From positions 1,178,001 through 1,242,000 of the forward strand of contig NZ_CP061378.1 of the NCBI RefSeq assembly GCF_015624485.1: a DNA stretch of 64,000 nucleotides, read 5' to 3'. Source of the DNA: Bradyrhizobium genosp. L (lineage in GTDB: Bacteria > Pseudomonadota > Alphaproteobacteria > Rhizobiales > Xanthobacteraceae). Below the pieces are notes generated by a model that did no database searches, was not told the origin of the DNA, and saw only the letters and a program-made list of their open reading frames with translations. The position numbers and the translations under genes were made by a program. The stretch's first letter is position 1. Every line of letters starts with the position of its first letter. Shown here piece by piece: positions 56,451 to 64,000 of the stretch.

Positions 56451-57194
56451 ATGGTCGAGACCAACAAGGCCGCACTTCTGGTCGGCGCCGGTGATGCGAT
56501 CGGAGCCGCGGTCGCGCGTCGCTTCGCCGCGGGCGGCTATTCGGTTTGCATCGCGCGCCGCGATCCGGCGAAGTCGAGCGAACTGGTCGCCGAGTTGACG
56601 CGCGCCGGCAACCGCGTGCAGGCATTCGCCGTCGATGCGCGACGCGAGACGGAAGTGCAGGAGCTTTGCGAGAAAGTCGAGCGGGAGGTCGGGCCGATCG
56701 AGGTCTGCCTGTTCAATGCCGGCTCGAACGTCAAGAAGGAGTTGCACGAGACCAGCGACAAGCTGTTCTTCAAGGCCTGGGAGCTCGCCTGCTTCGCCGG
56801 CTTCCTGGTCGGGCGCGAGGCGACGCGGCATATGTTGAAGCATGGACGCGGCACCATGCTGTTCACCGGCGCGACCGCGAGCGTGCGCGGCTCCAGCGGC
56901 TTTGCGGCGTTCTCCTCCGCCAAGTTCGGCCTGCGGGCGGTTGCGCAGGCGATGGCGCGCGAGCTCGGACCCAAGAATATCCATGTCGCGCATTTGCTGA
57001 TCGATGCCGGCGTCGACAGCCCGGCGATCCACCAGCGGATGAAGGCCGCCAGCGGCATCGATGCGTCGGAGATCCCGCCGGATTCGCTGACGCGCACCGC
57101 CTCGATCGCGGACGCTTATTGGTTCGTGCACCAGCAGAGCCGCGACGGCTGGAGCTTTGAACTGGACCTGCGTCCGTCGGTCGAGAAATGGTGA
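56451..57194 (+). CDS. SDR family protein with atypical active site
   Basis: A 247-residue Rossmann protein. The nucleotide motif is VGAGDAIGAA (residues 11-20), less canonical than TGxxxGIG, and the YxxxK motif reads Phe154-Ser-Ser-Ala-Lys158, so the catalytic Tyr is replaced by Phe; Ser is still found in GATASVRG. FNAGSNVK replaces NNAG. Many homologues with AFxSAK are known to me only as unclassified SDRs, so the protein may be a non-reductive or altered-mechanism member. It lies between the CaiB and GST genes (62 and 4 bases). Confidence 0.87.
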   Translation: MVETNKAALLVGAGDAIGAAVARRFAAGGYSVCIARRDPAKSSELVAELTRAGNRVQAFAVDARRETEVQELCEKVEREVGPIEVCLFNAGSNVKKELHETSDKLFFKAWELACFAGFLVGREATRHMLKHGRGTMLFTGATASVRGSSGFAAFSSAKFGLRAVAQAMARELGPKNIHVAHLLIDAGVDSPAIHQRMKAASGIDASEIPPDSLTRTASIADAYWFVHQQSRDGWSFELDLRPSVEKW

Positions 57195-57198
57195 GGCC

Positions 57199-57855
57199 AT
57201 GCCGGATACGCTGACGTTATGGGGCGTCGGGACATCGCGGACGATCCGGGCGCATTGGGCATTGCGTGAACTCGGCCTCGAGTATCGCTGCAAGCCGATC
57301 CTGCCGCGCTCGGGCGAGACCAAGACGCCGGAATACACCTTGCTCAATCCTCGGCAGAAGATTCCGCTGCTGCAGGACGGCGACTTCACGATCGGTGAGA
57401 GCGCCGCCATCGTGGCCTATCTGGCGCGACACTATTCCAACCCGGATGTTTCGCTCGTCCCTTTCGAGGAGCGCGATTTCGCGCGCTGGCTGGAATGGTG
57501 CTTCTTCATCGTGGCCGAACTGGACTCGACCAGCCTCTATGTCATGCGCCGCCACGGGTTGAAGGGCCTTGCACATATCTATGGCCATGCGCCCGATGTG
57601 GTCGGACAGGCCGCGGAATATTTCCGCCAGCAGCTCCGGCATGTCGAAGTCGCGCTGTCGGATGGCCGCCAATATCTGATGGGCGACCAGTTCACCAGCG
57701 CGGATATCCTGCTGACGACCTGCCTCGTCTGGGCGATCGATTACGGTGTCGGGGTCTGCGATATCGCGAACCCCTATCTGGAGCGTCTCACGGCCCGGCC
57801 GGCCTACAAGGAAAGCGTCGCGATCAATTCGGCGCCGAGCCGCCCCGCGCAATGA
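57199..57855 (+). CDS. Glutathione S-transferase family protein
   Basis: A 218-residue GST. The N-terminal thioredoxin-like domain (1-80) contains LTLWGVGTSRTIRAHWALRELG with Ser/Thr near the glutathione thiol site, the cis-Pro segment QKIPLLQDG, and GESAAIVAYLA for binding the gamma-glutamyl group. The C-terminal helical domain has the N-capping FTSADILLTTCLVW. It starts 4 bases after the SDR gene, so is co-translated with it. With CaiB and SDR it suggests breakdown of an aromatic or halogenated acid or a glutathione-dependent isomerisation, which is inference. Confidence 0.93.
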   Translation: MPDTLTLWGVGTSRTIRAHWALRELGLEYRCKPILPRSGETKTPEYTLLNPRQKIPLLQDGDFTIGESAAIVAYLARHYSNPDVSLVPFEERDFARWLEWCFFIVAELDSTSLYVMRRHGLKGLAHIYGHAPDVVGQAAEYFRQQLRHVEVALSDGRQYLMGDQFTSADILLTTCLVWAIDYGVGVCDIANPYLERLTARPAYKESVAINSAPSRPAQ

Positions 57856-57915
57856 CGGAGCCGGCGTGCGTCGCATGTTCCAGCCATTCCTCGCGAATGG
57901 CGGGATGCGGCGATA

Positions 57916-58656
57916 TCACGTGGTTGCAACTGCGTTTTCAGTTCTCGGTTGTTCCTTCCACACGATCAGGAGAACAACGAACAGAACTCCGGTGGCAAGC
58001 GTGCTCAGGGGCAAACCAAGCATGCCTCGAGCCGAAAGGTAGTCGCCGACGGCCGTGCCCGCGGCCCTGATGGCGACCACCGTCGTCCAGTAAACCGGCA
58101 GCAGGAGAAGCCACCCCTCTCGTCCGGCGATGAACAGGACGGCTACCACCGGGCACAGCAGGACTGCCGCGCCGCCGTCGTCCAATTTCAGGTTATGCGA
58201 GCAATAGTCGCCGATCTCGGTACCCAGCGTGCCCGCGAGGAACATGCAGATCCAGTAGCCGAGGTCGGCACACAACACCTCGTCCGACTTGTCGGCACGT
58301 TGCCGCCAGACGAATTGCCAACTGAGCCCGATGGCGCCGGCCAGCAGGATTGCCAAGGCGACCATGACCCAGAGGCGCGGCAGCTTCAGATCGCCCGCGG
58401 CGAAGTCCGCGAAATTCGTGGCCGCGGTGCGCACGATGATGATGGCGCACCAGTAATAGACCTGGTGCCGCATGCCGTCGAAGCGTTCGGCCGCCAGCAC
58501 GAGGACGAGCGCAAGCGCCAGGAACGGCAGGCCGGCGACGTGGCCGAGGCCGAGATTATGGGCAAAGAAGTCGCCCATATTGGCGCCGAAGATGCTCGCG
58601 ATGCAAAGCGCTGTCCAATAGCGTGGTCCCAGTGCGGGGAGATGGATCGTCTTCAC
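57916..58656 (-). CDS. COG4705-type multipass membrane protein (four internal repeats)
   Basis: A 246-residue integral membrane protein with about eight hydrophobic segments. Four similar segments recur: ANMGDFFAHNLGLG (25-38), TNFADFAAGDLKL (80-92), GTEIGDYCSHNLKL (144-157) and GTAVGDYLSARGML (200-213). Each has a G-x-x-x-D/A-D pattern followed by a polar loop. This internal fourfold repeat characterises uncharacterised COG4705 proteins. It follows a second family member on the same strand (113-base gap with repeat) and an RpiR regulator. The function is not known to me. Confidence 0.8.
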   Translation of the reverse strand: MKTIHLPALGPRYWTALCIASIFGANMGDFFAHNLGLGHVAGLPFLALALVLVLAAERFDGMRHQVYYWCAIIIVRTAATNFADFAAGDLKLPRLWVMVALAILLAGAIGLSWQFVWRQRADKSDEVLCADLGYWICMFLAGTLGTEIGDYCSHNLKLDDGGAAVLLCPVVAVLFIAGREGWLLLLPVYWTTVVAIRAAGTAVGDYLSARGMLGLPLSTLATGVLFVVLLIVWKEQPRTENAVATT

Positions 58657-58678
58657 GGGATCGTCCTTTCCGTCGGCT

Positions 58679-58701
58679 CGGTTCTGATCCCATCAGAACC
58701 G
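58679..58701. repeat. Perfect palindrome next to family A copy 4
   Basis: CGGTTCTGAT, CCC, ATCAGAACCG: 10-base perfect arms, 23 bases upstream of the 58656 start codon. I recall it as the distal hairpin of full-length family A elements, so it is probably part of the same repeat; a regulator site is the alternative. Confidence 0.7.
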
Positions 58702-58720
58702 AACTCCAGATGCTTGCTTT

Positions 58721-58767
58721 GACGCGTTTTCTTGACGCGAACCGGTGTCCACTTCGCTCGAAAACGC
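58721..58767 (-). repeat. Palindromic intergenic repeat, family A copy 4 (inverted)
   Basis: The reverse complement of the family A core, GACGCGTTTT at the left and CTCGAAAACGC at the right. It lies between the two COG4705-type genes, with a palindrome 20 bases away that may complete the element. Confidence 0.85.
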
Positions 58768-58768
58768 T

Positions 58769-59542
58769 CTAGGTGCGGGTCGTTTCGGGCTTGCCAGAAT
58801 GAGTGCCGGCCCGCTGCGGCAGCAGCGCCACGCACGCGATGATGAGCGCTGCCAGGATCGCCGATGCGTAATAGCGGCTGAAGGCGAGACCGCCATTGGC
58901 GTGGGGCTTGTCGAGCAGGTCGCCGAGGGTTGCGCCCAGCGGCCGGGTCAGAATGAAGGCGGCCCAGAATAGCAGGGTCCGCGACAGCGACGTGAAGAAA
59001 TAGGCTGCGGCGATCACGACGAGCCCGCTCCCGAACACCAGCGCGCCGCCCTCATAGCCGAGGCCGTTGGTGTCGGCCATCCAGTCGCCGAGCGCGGTGC
59101 CAAGGGTCTGGGAAAACAGGATTGCGACCCAATAGAACGTCTCGACCCGCGGCGTCGACACCGTGTTGACGGAGACCGATCCCTCGGACCGGTACCAGAG
59201 CCCGAGCGAGACCATCAGCAACGCGAACAGCAGCGACGATCCGCCTGGATAGCCGATGCCAAGCGACCGGTCGGCGAAGTCGGCCATGGTGGTGCCGGCC
59301 GTGGTGGTGGCGACGACGACGAACCAGTACAGGGATGGATGGAACTTGCGGACCATGATCTGGGCGACGACAGCGGCGACGAAGATGCCGATGAAGATCG
59401 CGCTGCCGACCGCGTAGCCGAGATTCATGGACATCGACACGGCGTCGCCGCCGGTCTCGCCAAGTGTCGTGGCGAGGATCTTGATGATCCAAAAGATCAG
59501 CGTGACTTCCGGAACCTTGCTTGTTTCGATGTCCTGGTCCAT
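58769..59542 (-). CDS. COG4705-type multipass membrane protein, second copy
   Basis: A 257-residue relative of the protein at 57916 with the same fourfold repeat: TTLGETGGDAVSMSMNLGY, GTTMADFADRSLGIGY, GTALGDWMADTNGLGY and GATLGDLLDKPHANGG (residues about 26-45, 82-98, 146-161, 203-218). The Asp/Glu and Gly in each repeat fall in or near membrane segments and could bind a cation. Its start overlaps the RpiR gene's 3' end by 46 bases on the same strand, so the regulator and both membrane proteins form one operon. Function is unknown. Confidence 0.8.
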   Translation of the reverse strand: MDQDIETSKVPEVTLIFWIIKILATTLGETGGDAVSMSMNLGYAVGSAIFIGIFVAAVVAQIMVRKFHPSLYWFVVVATTTAGTTMADFADRSLGIGYPGGSSLLFALLMVSLGLWYRSEGSVSVNTVSTPRVETFYWVAILFSQTLGTALGDWMADTNGLGYEGGALVFGSGLVVIAAAYFFTSLSRTLLFWAAFILTRPLGATLGDLLDKPHANGGLAFSRYYASAILAALIIACVALLPQRAGTHSGKPETTRT

Positions 59543-60471
59543 GCGGGATTCCTTCGCTTTCGTCCAGCCTGCCCCTGAAAGGTCTTCTCGCTCTTGACCT
59601 GCGTCTCGGTCGCACGCCTCAGACGGTTGAGGTTATCGAGCGAAGCCAGCGCCGCATCCGGATTGGCGGCGGCGAGCGAGAGCACGAAAGCTTCGAGGCC
59701 GACGAGCGTTGCGCCGTGCAGTGCGATCCGGCCGGGACGGCCGCGGGGAATCGCCACGGAGATGTCCGCGAGCTTCGCCAGCGGCGTGTCGTCTGCCTCG
59801 GTAATCAGGACGCTCGGAAGGCCGAGCGCTTTCGCCTCCGCGAACACCGCCTTCACTTCGCGATAGAGGCGGCCATAGGCGAGGATCAACAGCGCGTCGC
59901 CCGCGCGCAGGTCGAGCAGTTGATCGGCCAGCATCGACCCGGTTGCGCTGATCGTGCGGCTGCGCCGGCCGCTGCGTGACAGCAGCATCGCGACATAGGC
60001 CGCGAGCGCCGACGAGGGGCCGATGCCGAACACCACGATGCGCGCGGCGCCGTCGAGCAGCCGCACCGCAGCGGTCATCTGCGCACGGCACTTTGCCGAT
60101 TGCAGGACGGCGAGACCTTCGGCATGCGCCTGCAGGATGCCGTTGAGCGCCTTGCCGGTGCTCTTTTCGATATCGACCAGCGTCCGCCGCATGTCGTCGG
60201 CCGGCGTCGAACTCGCGCCGGATGTGAGGATGGCCGCCTTGAGATGGGCGAGGCTGGTGAAGCCGAGGCTCTGGACCGTCCGGAGCACCGTGGCGTCGGA
60301 GGTTCCGATCCGCGCGCCGAGCGCGGCGGCGGAACTCGCCAGCACGACCTGCCGGTTCTCGTCGATGAATTTGGCGACGCGCAACCCGGTCGCGGCAAGC
60401 TGCGGCTTCGCCTGCGCAAGCCTGCGGTCGAACTCGCCCGAGGCTGCGCCGGTTCCGGCTTTCACGACCAT
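59497..60471 (-). CDS. MurR/RpiR family transcriptional regulator
   Basis: A 324-residue regulator. The N-terminal helix-turn-helix domain is residues 15-90 (LAATGLRVAKFIDENRQVVLASSAAALGARIGTSDATVLRTVQSLGF, in part); the SIS sugar-phosphate-binding domain is about 125-265 (ARIVVFGIGPSSALAAY, LILAYGRLYREV). A basic tail of about 35 residues extends past the usual end and overlaps the next gene by 46 bases. ATG 60471 has AAGG at 7 bases; ATG 60474 is an alternative. A perfect 24-base palindrome 36 bases upstream is its probable operator. Its signal is likely a phosphorylated sugar. Confidence 0.9.
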   Translation of the reverse strand: MVVKAGTGAASGEFDRRLAQAKPQLAATGLRVAKFIDENRQVVLASSAAALGARIGTSDATVLRTVQSLGFTSLAHLKAAILTSGASSTPADDMRRTLVDIEKSTGKALNGILQAHAEGLAVLQSAKCRAQMTAAVRLLDGAARIVVFGIGPSSALAAYVAMLLSRSGRRSRTISATGSMLADQLLDLRAGDALLILAYGRLYREVKAVFAEAKALGLPSVLITEADDTPLAKLADISVAIPRGRPGRIALHGATLVGLEAFVLSLAAANPDAALASLDNLNRLRRATETQVKSEKTFQGQAGRKRRNPAWTRTSKQARFRKSR

Positions 60472-60506
60472 CATTCCGCCTTGTAGTAGAATAAACTCGG
60501 TGTCGA

Positions 60507-60530
60507 TTGATGTAGTATATGCTACATCAA
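60507..60530. promoter_or_regulatory. 24-base palindromic operator of the RpiR regulator
   Basis: TTGATGTAG, TATATG, CTACATCAA: perfect 9-base arms around 6 bases. It lies between the divergent rpiR and barrel-protein genes (26 bases before the latter's ATG), so the regulator likely controls both sides. Confidence 0.75.
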
Positions 60531-60555
60531 TGCAAGTCAGAATGTTGCGAGTGGC

Positions 60556-61311
60556 ATGCCCGGACGATGCGCAGTGCTGGTTGGTTCGGTATCGGCGGCG
60601 ATCGTCTTGCTTGCGCTGCTCGTGCGGCCGGCGGCGGCGGGACCGCCCTTCGTCGCGGACGACCCCGAACCGACCGATACCGGCCATTTCGAGATCTATA
60701 CGTTCGCGAACGGCACCAACACGCGCGCGGGTACGGCGGGTGAGGCCGGGATTGACTTCAATTATGGCGCAGCGCCTGACCTCCAGCTCACCGCGACGTT
60801 GCCGGCAGGCTATGCCGACGCAATGCAAGGCGGCACGCATGTCGGCCTCGGCAATGTCGAGCTCGCCGCGAAATACCGCTTCCTGCATCAGGACACGTTC
60901 GGACTGGATGTCAGTGTGTTCCCGCGCGTGTTCCTGCCGAGCGGATCGGAGATTGTCGGAGACAATCACGCGTCATTGTTGCTGCCGATCTGGGTCCAGA
61001 AGGATTTCGGCAAGGGCTGGTCCGCTTTCGGCGGCGGCGGCTGCACCTTCAACGAGATCCGCGCCGCGAATTTCTGTCAGGCCGGCGCGGTGGTGGCGTA
61101 TCAGCTCCTGCCCAAGCTTCAGATCGGCGCCGAACTGTTCCATCAAACCGCCGACTCCCAGGGGACGCCCGCTTCGACCAGCCTCGGCGTCGGATGGCGT
61201 TACGACCTGACCGACAACTATCATCTGCTGGGCTATGTCAGGCGCGGGATTGAGAACGCCGACGAAACCGATCGATATTCCTGGTACGCGTCCGTGCTCT
61301 TTACCTTCTGA
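60556..61311 (+). CDS. Outer-membrane beta-barrel protein (phenol-degradation MetA-like)
   Basis: A 251-residue protein. A signal peptide ends near AAA-GP (residue 28), and the mature N-terminus PPFVADDPEPTDTGHFEIYTF (in part) is characteristic of a group of transporter-like barrels. Alternating amphipathic strands and a C-terminal aromatic residue (ASVLFTF) fit assembly by the BAM complex. It faces the RpiR operon across a palindromic operator and is probably controlled by it. Substrate unknown. Confidence 0.82.
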   Translation: MPGRCAVLVGSVSAAIVLLALLVRPAAAGPPFVADDPEPTDTGHFEIYTFANGTNTRAGTAGEAGIDFNYGAAPDLQLTATLPAGYADAMQGGTHVGLGNVELAAKYRFLHQDTFGLDVSVFPRVFLPSGSEIVGDNHASLLLPIWVQKDFGKGWSAFGGGGCTFNEIRAANFCQAGAVVAYQLLPKLQIGAELFHQTADSQGTPASTSLGVGWRYDLTDNYHLLGYVRRGIENADETDRYSWYASVLFTF

Positions 61312-61322
61312 CGCAAGGGCCG

Positions 61323-61368
61323 GAGCATTTCGAGCGAAGTGATAACCGGTCTACGCTGAGAAAACGCG
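61323..61368 (+). repeat. Palindromic intergenic repeat, family A copy 5 (degenerate)
   Basis: GAGCATTTCGAGCGAAGTG, then ACCGGT, and GAGAAAACGCG. Several positions differ from the other copies. It lies between the convergent barrel and livF-like genes. Confidence 0.75.
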
Positions 61369-61372
61369 CGGC

Positions 61373-62068
61373 TCACACCTCGAGCCATTCCTCGCGAACG
61401 GCCGCGTTGGACTTGAGCTGCTCGGGCGTGCCTTCGAACACGACGCGGCCGTGGCCCATGATGTAGAGGCGGTTCGAGATCTTCATCGCGATCGAGAGCT
61501 TCTGCTCGACCAGCAGGATGGCAACGCCGGCCTTGGCGATTGTCGCGATCAGTTCGCCGACCTGCTGCACGATCAGCGGCGCGAGGCCTTCGGTCGGCTC
61601 GTCGATCATCATCAATTCGGGGTCGCCGAGCAGGGTGCGGCAGGTCGTCAGCATCTGCTTCTCGCCGCCGGAGAGAACGCCGGCCGGCGTGTCGGCGCGC
61701 GCGGCGAGATTGGGAAACATGTCGAGCATGTCCTGCAGCCGCCACTTGCCGGGGCGGCGCGGATCCTTGATGCCGAGGATCAGGTTCTGGCGAACCGTCA
61801 GGCCCGGGAAGATGTCGCGATGCTCGGGCACATATCCGAGGCCGAGGCGGGCGATCTTGTGGCTCGGGAGACCGGCGATATCCTGGCCCTTGAAGCGGAT
61901 CGTGCCCTGCGGCGGCACTTCGCCCATGATCGCCTTGACCGTGGTGGAGCGGCCGACGCCGTTGCGGCCGAGCAGGCTCACGACCTCGCCGGCCGCGATG
62001 TCGAGATCGACGCCCTGCAGGATGTGGCTCTTGCCGTAATAGGCGTGAAGATTCCTGACCTCGAGCAT
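61373..62068 (-). CDS. livF: Branched-chain amino acid-type ABC transporter ATPase (LivF-like)
   Basis: A 231-residue ATPase of the HAAT family. The Walker A motif is GRNGVGRST (residues 34-42), with Arg40 where Lys is expected. The Q-loop is VPEHRDIFP, the signature LSGGEKQ, Walker B LMMIDEPTEGLAP and H-loop VEQK. It begins within the stop of livG (TGATG), so translation is coupled. Motif loss need not abolish function, since LivG may hydrolyse for both, but it is unusual. The substrate of HAAT systems also includes amides and urea, so a branched-chain amino acid is only the default guess. Confidence 0.92.
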   Translation of the reverse strand: MLEVRNLHAYYGKSHILQGVDLDIAAGEVVSLLGRNGVGRSTTVKAIMGEVPPQGTIRFKGQDIAGLPSHKIARLGLGYVPEHRDIFPGLTVRQNLILGIKDPRRPGKWRLQDMLDMFPNLAARADTPAGVLSGGEKQMLTTCRTLLGDPELMMIDEPTEGLAPLIVQQVGELIATIAKAGVAILLVEQKLSIAMKISNRLYIMGHGRVVFEGTPEQLKSNAAVREEWLEV

Positions 62069-62817
62069 CAGTCGACCTCCTCGCCGAGATAGGCTTCCTT
62101 GACCTTCGGATTGCCGCGGATTTCCTCGGGGGTGCCTGATGCGATGATGTGGCCGTAGACCAGGACCGAGATCCGGTCGGCGAGGCCGAACACCACGCTC
62201 ATGTCGTGCTCGACGATGACGAGCGTGCGGCCCTCGGTGAGGCGGCGGATCAGCGCGACGGCGCGGTCGGTCTCGGCATGGCTCATGCCCGCGGTCGGCT
62301 CGTCCAGCATGATGACATTGGCGCCGCCGGCGATGGTGATGCCGATCTCGAGCTCGCGCTGCTCGGCATAGGTCAGAAGCCCCGCCGGCACGTCGCGGCG
62401 GTGGGTCAGATGGATGTCGTCGAGGATCTGCGCGGTGCGTTGCTTCACCTCGGGCAGATTGTCGACGTTCTTCCAGAATGCGTAGCGGTGGCCGGTCGCC
62501 CACAGCACGGCGCAGCGGACGTTCTCCCACACCGTCATGCGGGCGAACACGTTGGTGACCTGGAACGAGCGCGACAGGCCACGGCGGTTGATCTCGAACG
62601 GGCGCAGGCCGGAGATGACGTCGCCGTTGAGCCGGATCTCACCCGAGGTCGGCTTGATGTGGCCGCTGATCAGATTGAACGTCGTCGACTTGCCGGCGCC
62701 GTTCGGGCCGATGATGGCGTGGCGTTCGCCCTTGGCGACGCTCAGATTGAGGTCGCGGATGATGCCGACATTGCCGAAGCGCTTTTCGACGGCTTTGACT
62801 TCGATCGCGGATGTCAT
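62068..62817 (-). CDS. livG: Branched-chain amino acid-type ABC transporter ATPase (LivG-like)
   Basis: A 249-residue ATPase. Walker A is GPNGAGKST (about 36-44), the signature LTYAEQRELEIG is the relaxed form typical of LivG, Walker B is VIMLDEPTAGMS and the H-loop VEHDM. It overlaps livM by 4 bases at its start (62814-62817) and livF by one at its end. It pairs with the LivF-like protein to power uptake. Confidence 0.95.
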   Translation of the reverse strand: MTSAIEVKAVEKRFGNVGIIRDLNLSVAKGERHAIIGPNGAGKSTTFNLISGHIKPTSGEIRLNGDVISGLRPFEINRRGLSRSFQVTNVFARMTVWENVRCAVLWATGHRYAFWKNVDNLPEVKQRTAQILDDIHLTHRRDVPAGLLTYAEQRELEIGITIAGGANVIMLDEPTAGMSHAETDRAVALIRRLTEGRTLVIVEHDMSVVFGLADRISVLVYGHIIASGTPEEIRGNPKVKEAYLGEEVD

Positions 62818-64000
62818 GCGAGATACCCCCGATCACGGGCTACCGTCGCGGCACGATCCCAGGCCTCCGCGACGCGTCGCCAGGTGATACGTGCGATCAG
62901 GAAGCCGCCGACGAGGAGAATCGCAGCGGCTGCCCAGGTGGTCGGCGCAGTTGCTGCGAAGGGGATGCCGACGAGATTGACGACGTTGCCGCCGCCTTCG
63001 CCGCCCGAAAAGCGCGCGACGGTTTCGATGGTCAGGATGATGCCGAGCACCAGCGCCAGCGTCGGGATCGCCGCGACCAGGTAGGACGGGATCACCGTGC
63101 CGAGTGTGCCGGCGCGGATCAGCGGTCGGTGCTTCATCAAGAGCCCCGCGATGCCGCCCGGTGCGAACATCACGATGCCGATGAAGATGATGCCGAAATA
63201 GAGCTGCCACACCGAGGTGACGTTGGTCAGCCCGAGTTGCAGATAGGTCACCAGGATGGCGCCTAAAATCGGCCCGAAGAAATAGGCGGTGCCGCCGATG
63301 AAGGCGGCGAACAGCACGAGGCCCGACTGCGTCGCGCCGAGATAGGCGGAGTTGGCGATCTCGAAATTGATCGCGGTGAGTCCGCCGGCGATGCCGGCGA
63401 AGAAGCCGGCGAACATGTAGGCGAGATAGCGCACCACGTGCGGATCGTAACCGATGAACTCGACGCGTTCCGGATTGTCGCGCACTGCGTTGCAGATGCG
63501 CCCGAGCGGCGTGCGGGTCAGCGCATACATCGCGATCGCCGACACCATCACCCAGAACGCGATCAGATAGTAGACCTGAAGCTGCGGCCCAAACGTCCAG
63601 CCGAACAGCGGTAACAGCGAGGTGCGGTCGGTGGTGATGCCGGATTCGCCGCCGAACACGCTGCGCAGGATCAGCGACGAGGAGGCGACCAGCTCGCCGA
63701 TGCCGAGCGAGATCATCGCGAACACGGTGCCGGCGCGCTTGGTCATGACCCAGCCGACCAGCAACGCGAACGCCATGCCGCCGACGCCGCCGGCCAGCGG
63801 GATCAGCGGCAGCGGGATCGGCCAGTTGTGATTGGCGGCCGCATTCATCATGTGGACGGCGAGGAAGCCGCCGAGACCGTATTGCACGGCGTGCCCGAAC
63901 GACAAAAGCCCGGTCTGGCCGAGCAGGATGTTGTAGGACAGCGCGAAGATGATCGAGATGCCGATCAGGCTGAACGAGGTCAGCGAGCCGCCGGAGGAGA
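62814..64000 (-). CDS. livM: Branched-chain amino acid-type ABC transporter permease (LivM-like), 5' end outside window
   Basis: The frame is open to the right edge of the window; about 395 residues are visible from the first complete codon at 63998. Sequence upstream of the internal TTG (SFSLIGISIIFALSYNILLGQTG, in part) is the family's typical early segment, so the gene really continues. About nine membrane segments are seen, and the cytoplasmic coupling motif is GRICNAVRDNPERVEFIGYD. The 3' end overlaps livG by 4 bases. Its C-terminal part has two extra hydrophobic segments past the usual end. Confidence 0.93.
   Translation of the reverse strand, partial: SSGGSLTSFSLIGISIIFALSYNILLGQTGLLSFGHAVQYGLGGFLAVHMMNAAANHNWPIPLPLIPLAGGVGGMAFALLVGWVMTKRAGTVFAMISLGIGELVASSSLILRSVFGGESGITTDRTSLLPLFGWTFGPQLQVYYLIAFWVMVSAIAMYALTRTPLGRICNAVRDNPERVEFIGYDPHVVRYLAYMFAGFFAGIAGGLTAINFEIANSAYLGATQSGLVLFAAFIGGTAYFFGPILGAILVTYLQLGLTNVTSVWQLYFGIIFIGIVMFAPGGIAGLLMKHRPLIRAGTLGTVIPSYLVAAIPTLALVLGIILTIETVARFSGGEGGGNVVNLVGIPFAATAPTTWAAAAILLVGGFLIARITWRRVAEAWDRAATVARDRGYLA

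Overview
The window is high-GC alphaproteobacterial chromosome, most consistent with the Bradyrhizobium/Rhodopseudomonas group. This rests on gene content (homospermidine synthase beside ornithine decarboxylase, CpdR, a ROSE-like leader on a small heat-shock gene, many Bug/Liv transporters, CaiB and SDR genes) and on several short palindromic intergenic repeats that I associate from memory with Bradyrhizobium genomes. No rRNA, phage, transposase, integrase or CRISPR array was seen; one tRNA (Val-GAC) is present.

Layout. 1-5.7 kb: a metal (probably zinc) ABC transporter, a His-rich COG0523 GTPase, a WD40 protein, an MgtC-like protein and a small membrane protein. 5.9-11.4 kb: acetoacetate decarboxylase, then a minus-strand polyamine cluster (ornithine decarboxylase, acetyltransferase, a 55-residue membrane protein, RidA, homospermidine synthase) behind a long structured leader. 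11.4-15.7 kb: an M3 oligopeptidase, a DUF1007 protein and a His-rich NicO nickel/cobalt exporter. 15.7-20.8 kb: a visibly AT-richer island with two overlapping genes, a 1084-residue STAND-like P-loop protein and a 461-residue phosphoribosyltransferase-like protein; this is the best candidate for an uncharacterised (probably defence or conflict) system.

20.8-29.8 kb: MAPEG protein, ferrochelatase, SPFH/NfeD pair, a divergent HxlR regulator/CMD pair with a double operator, arabinose-5-phosphate isomerase and an outer-membrane barrel protein. 28.3-34.6 kb: gltD and gltB. 35-40 kb: a secreted Pro/Ala-rich protein, Hsp20 with a ROSE-like thermometer, an alpha/beta hydrolase, a PCP-motif protein and an adenylate cyclase-TPR protein. 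40-48.4 kb: LysE exporter; a LysR-controlled TauE/ThDP-enzyme/SDR cluster; a dioxygenase-like protein; a Bug-type binding protein; HisN. 48.4-50.7 kb: a probable small structured RNA with a strong terminator, an N-formylglutamate amidohydrolase, CpdR and tRNA-Val.

50.8-57.9 kb: a MocR-type regulator facing a cupin/AhpD-like/HD-domain operon, then an AraC regulator followed by a CaiB transferase-SDR-GST operon. 57.9-61.3 kb: an RpiR regulator with two COG4705-type membrane proteins, facing an outer-membrane barrel protein across a 24-bp palindrome. 61.4-64 kb: livF, livG and livM (the last cut by the window end). At least five copies of one palindromic repeat and several other repeat families sit between genes throughout the core but not inside the 16-21 kb island.
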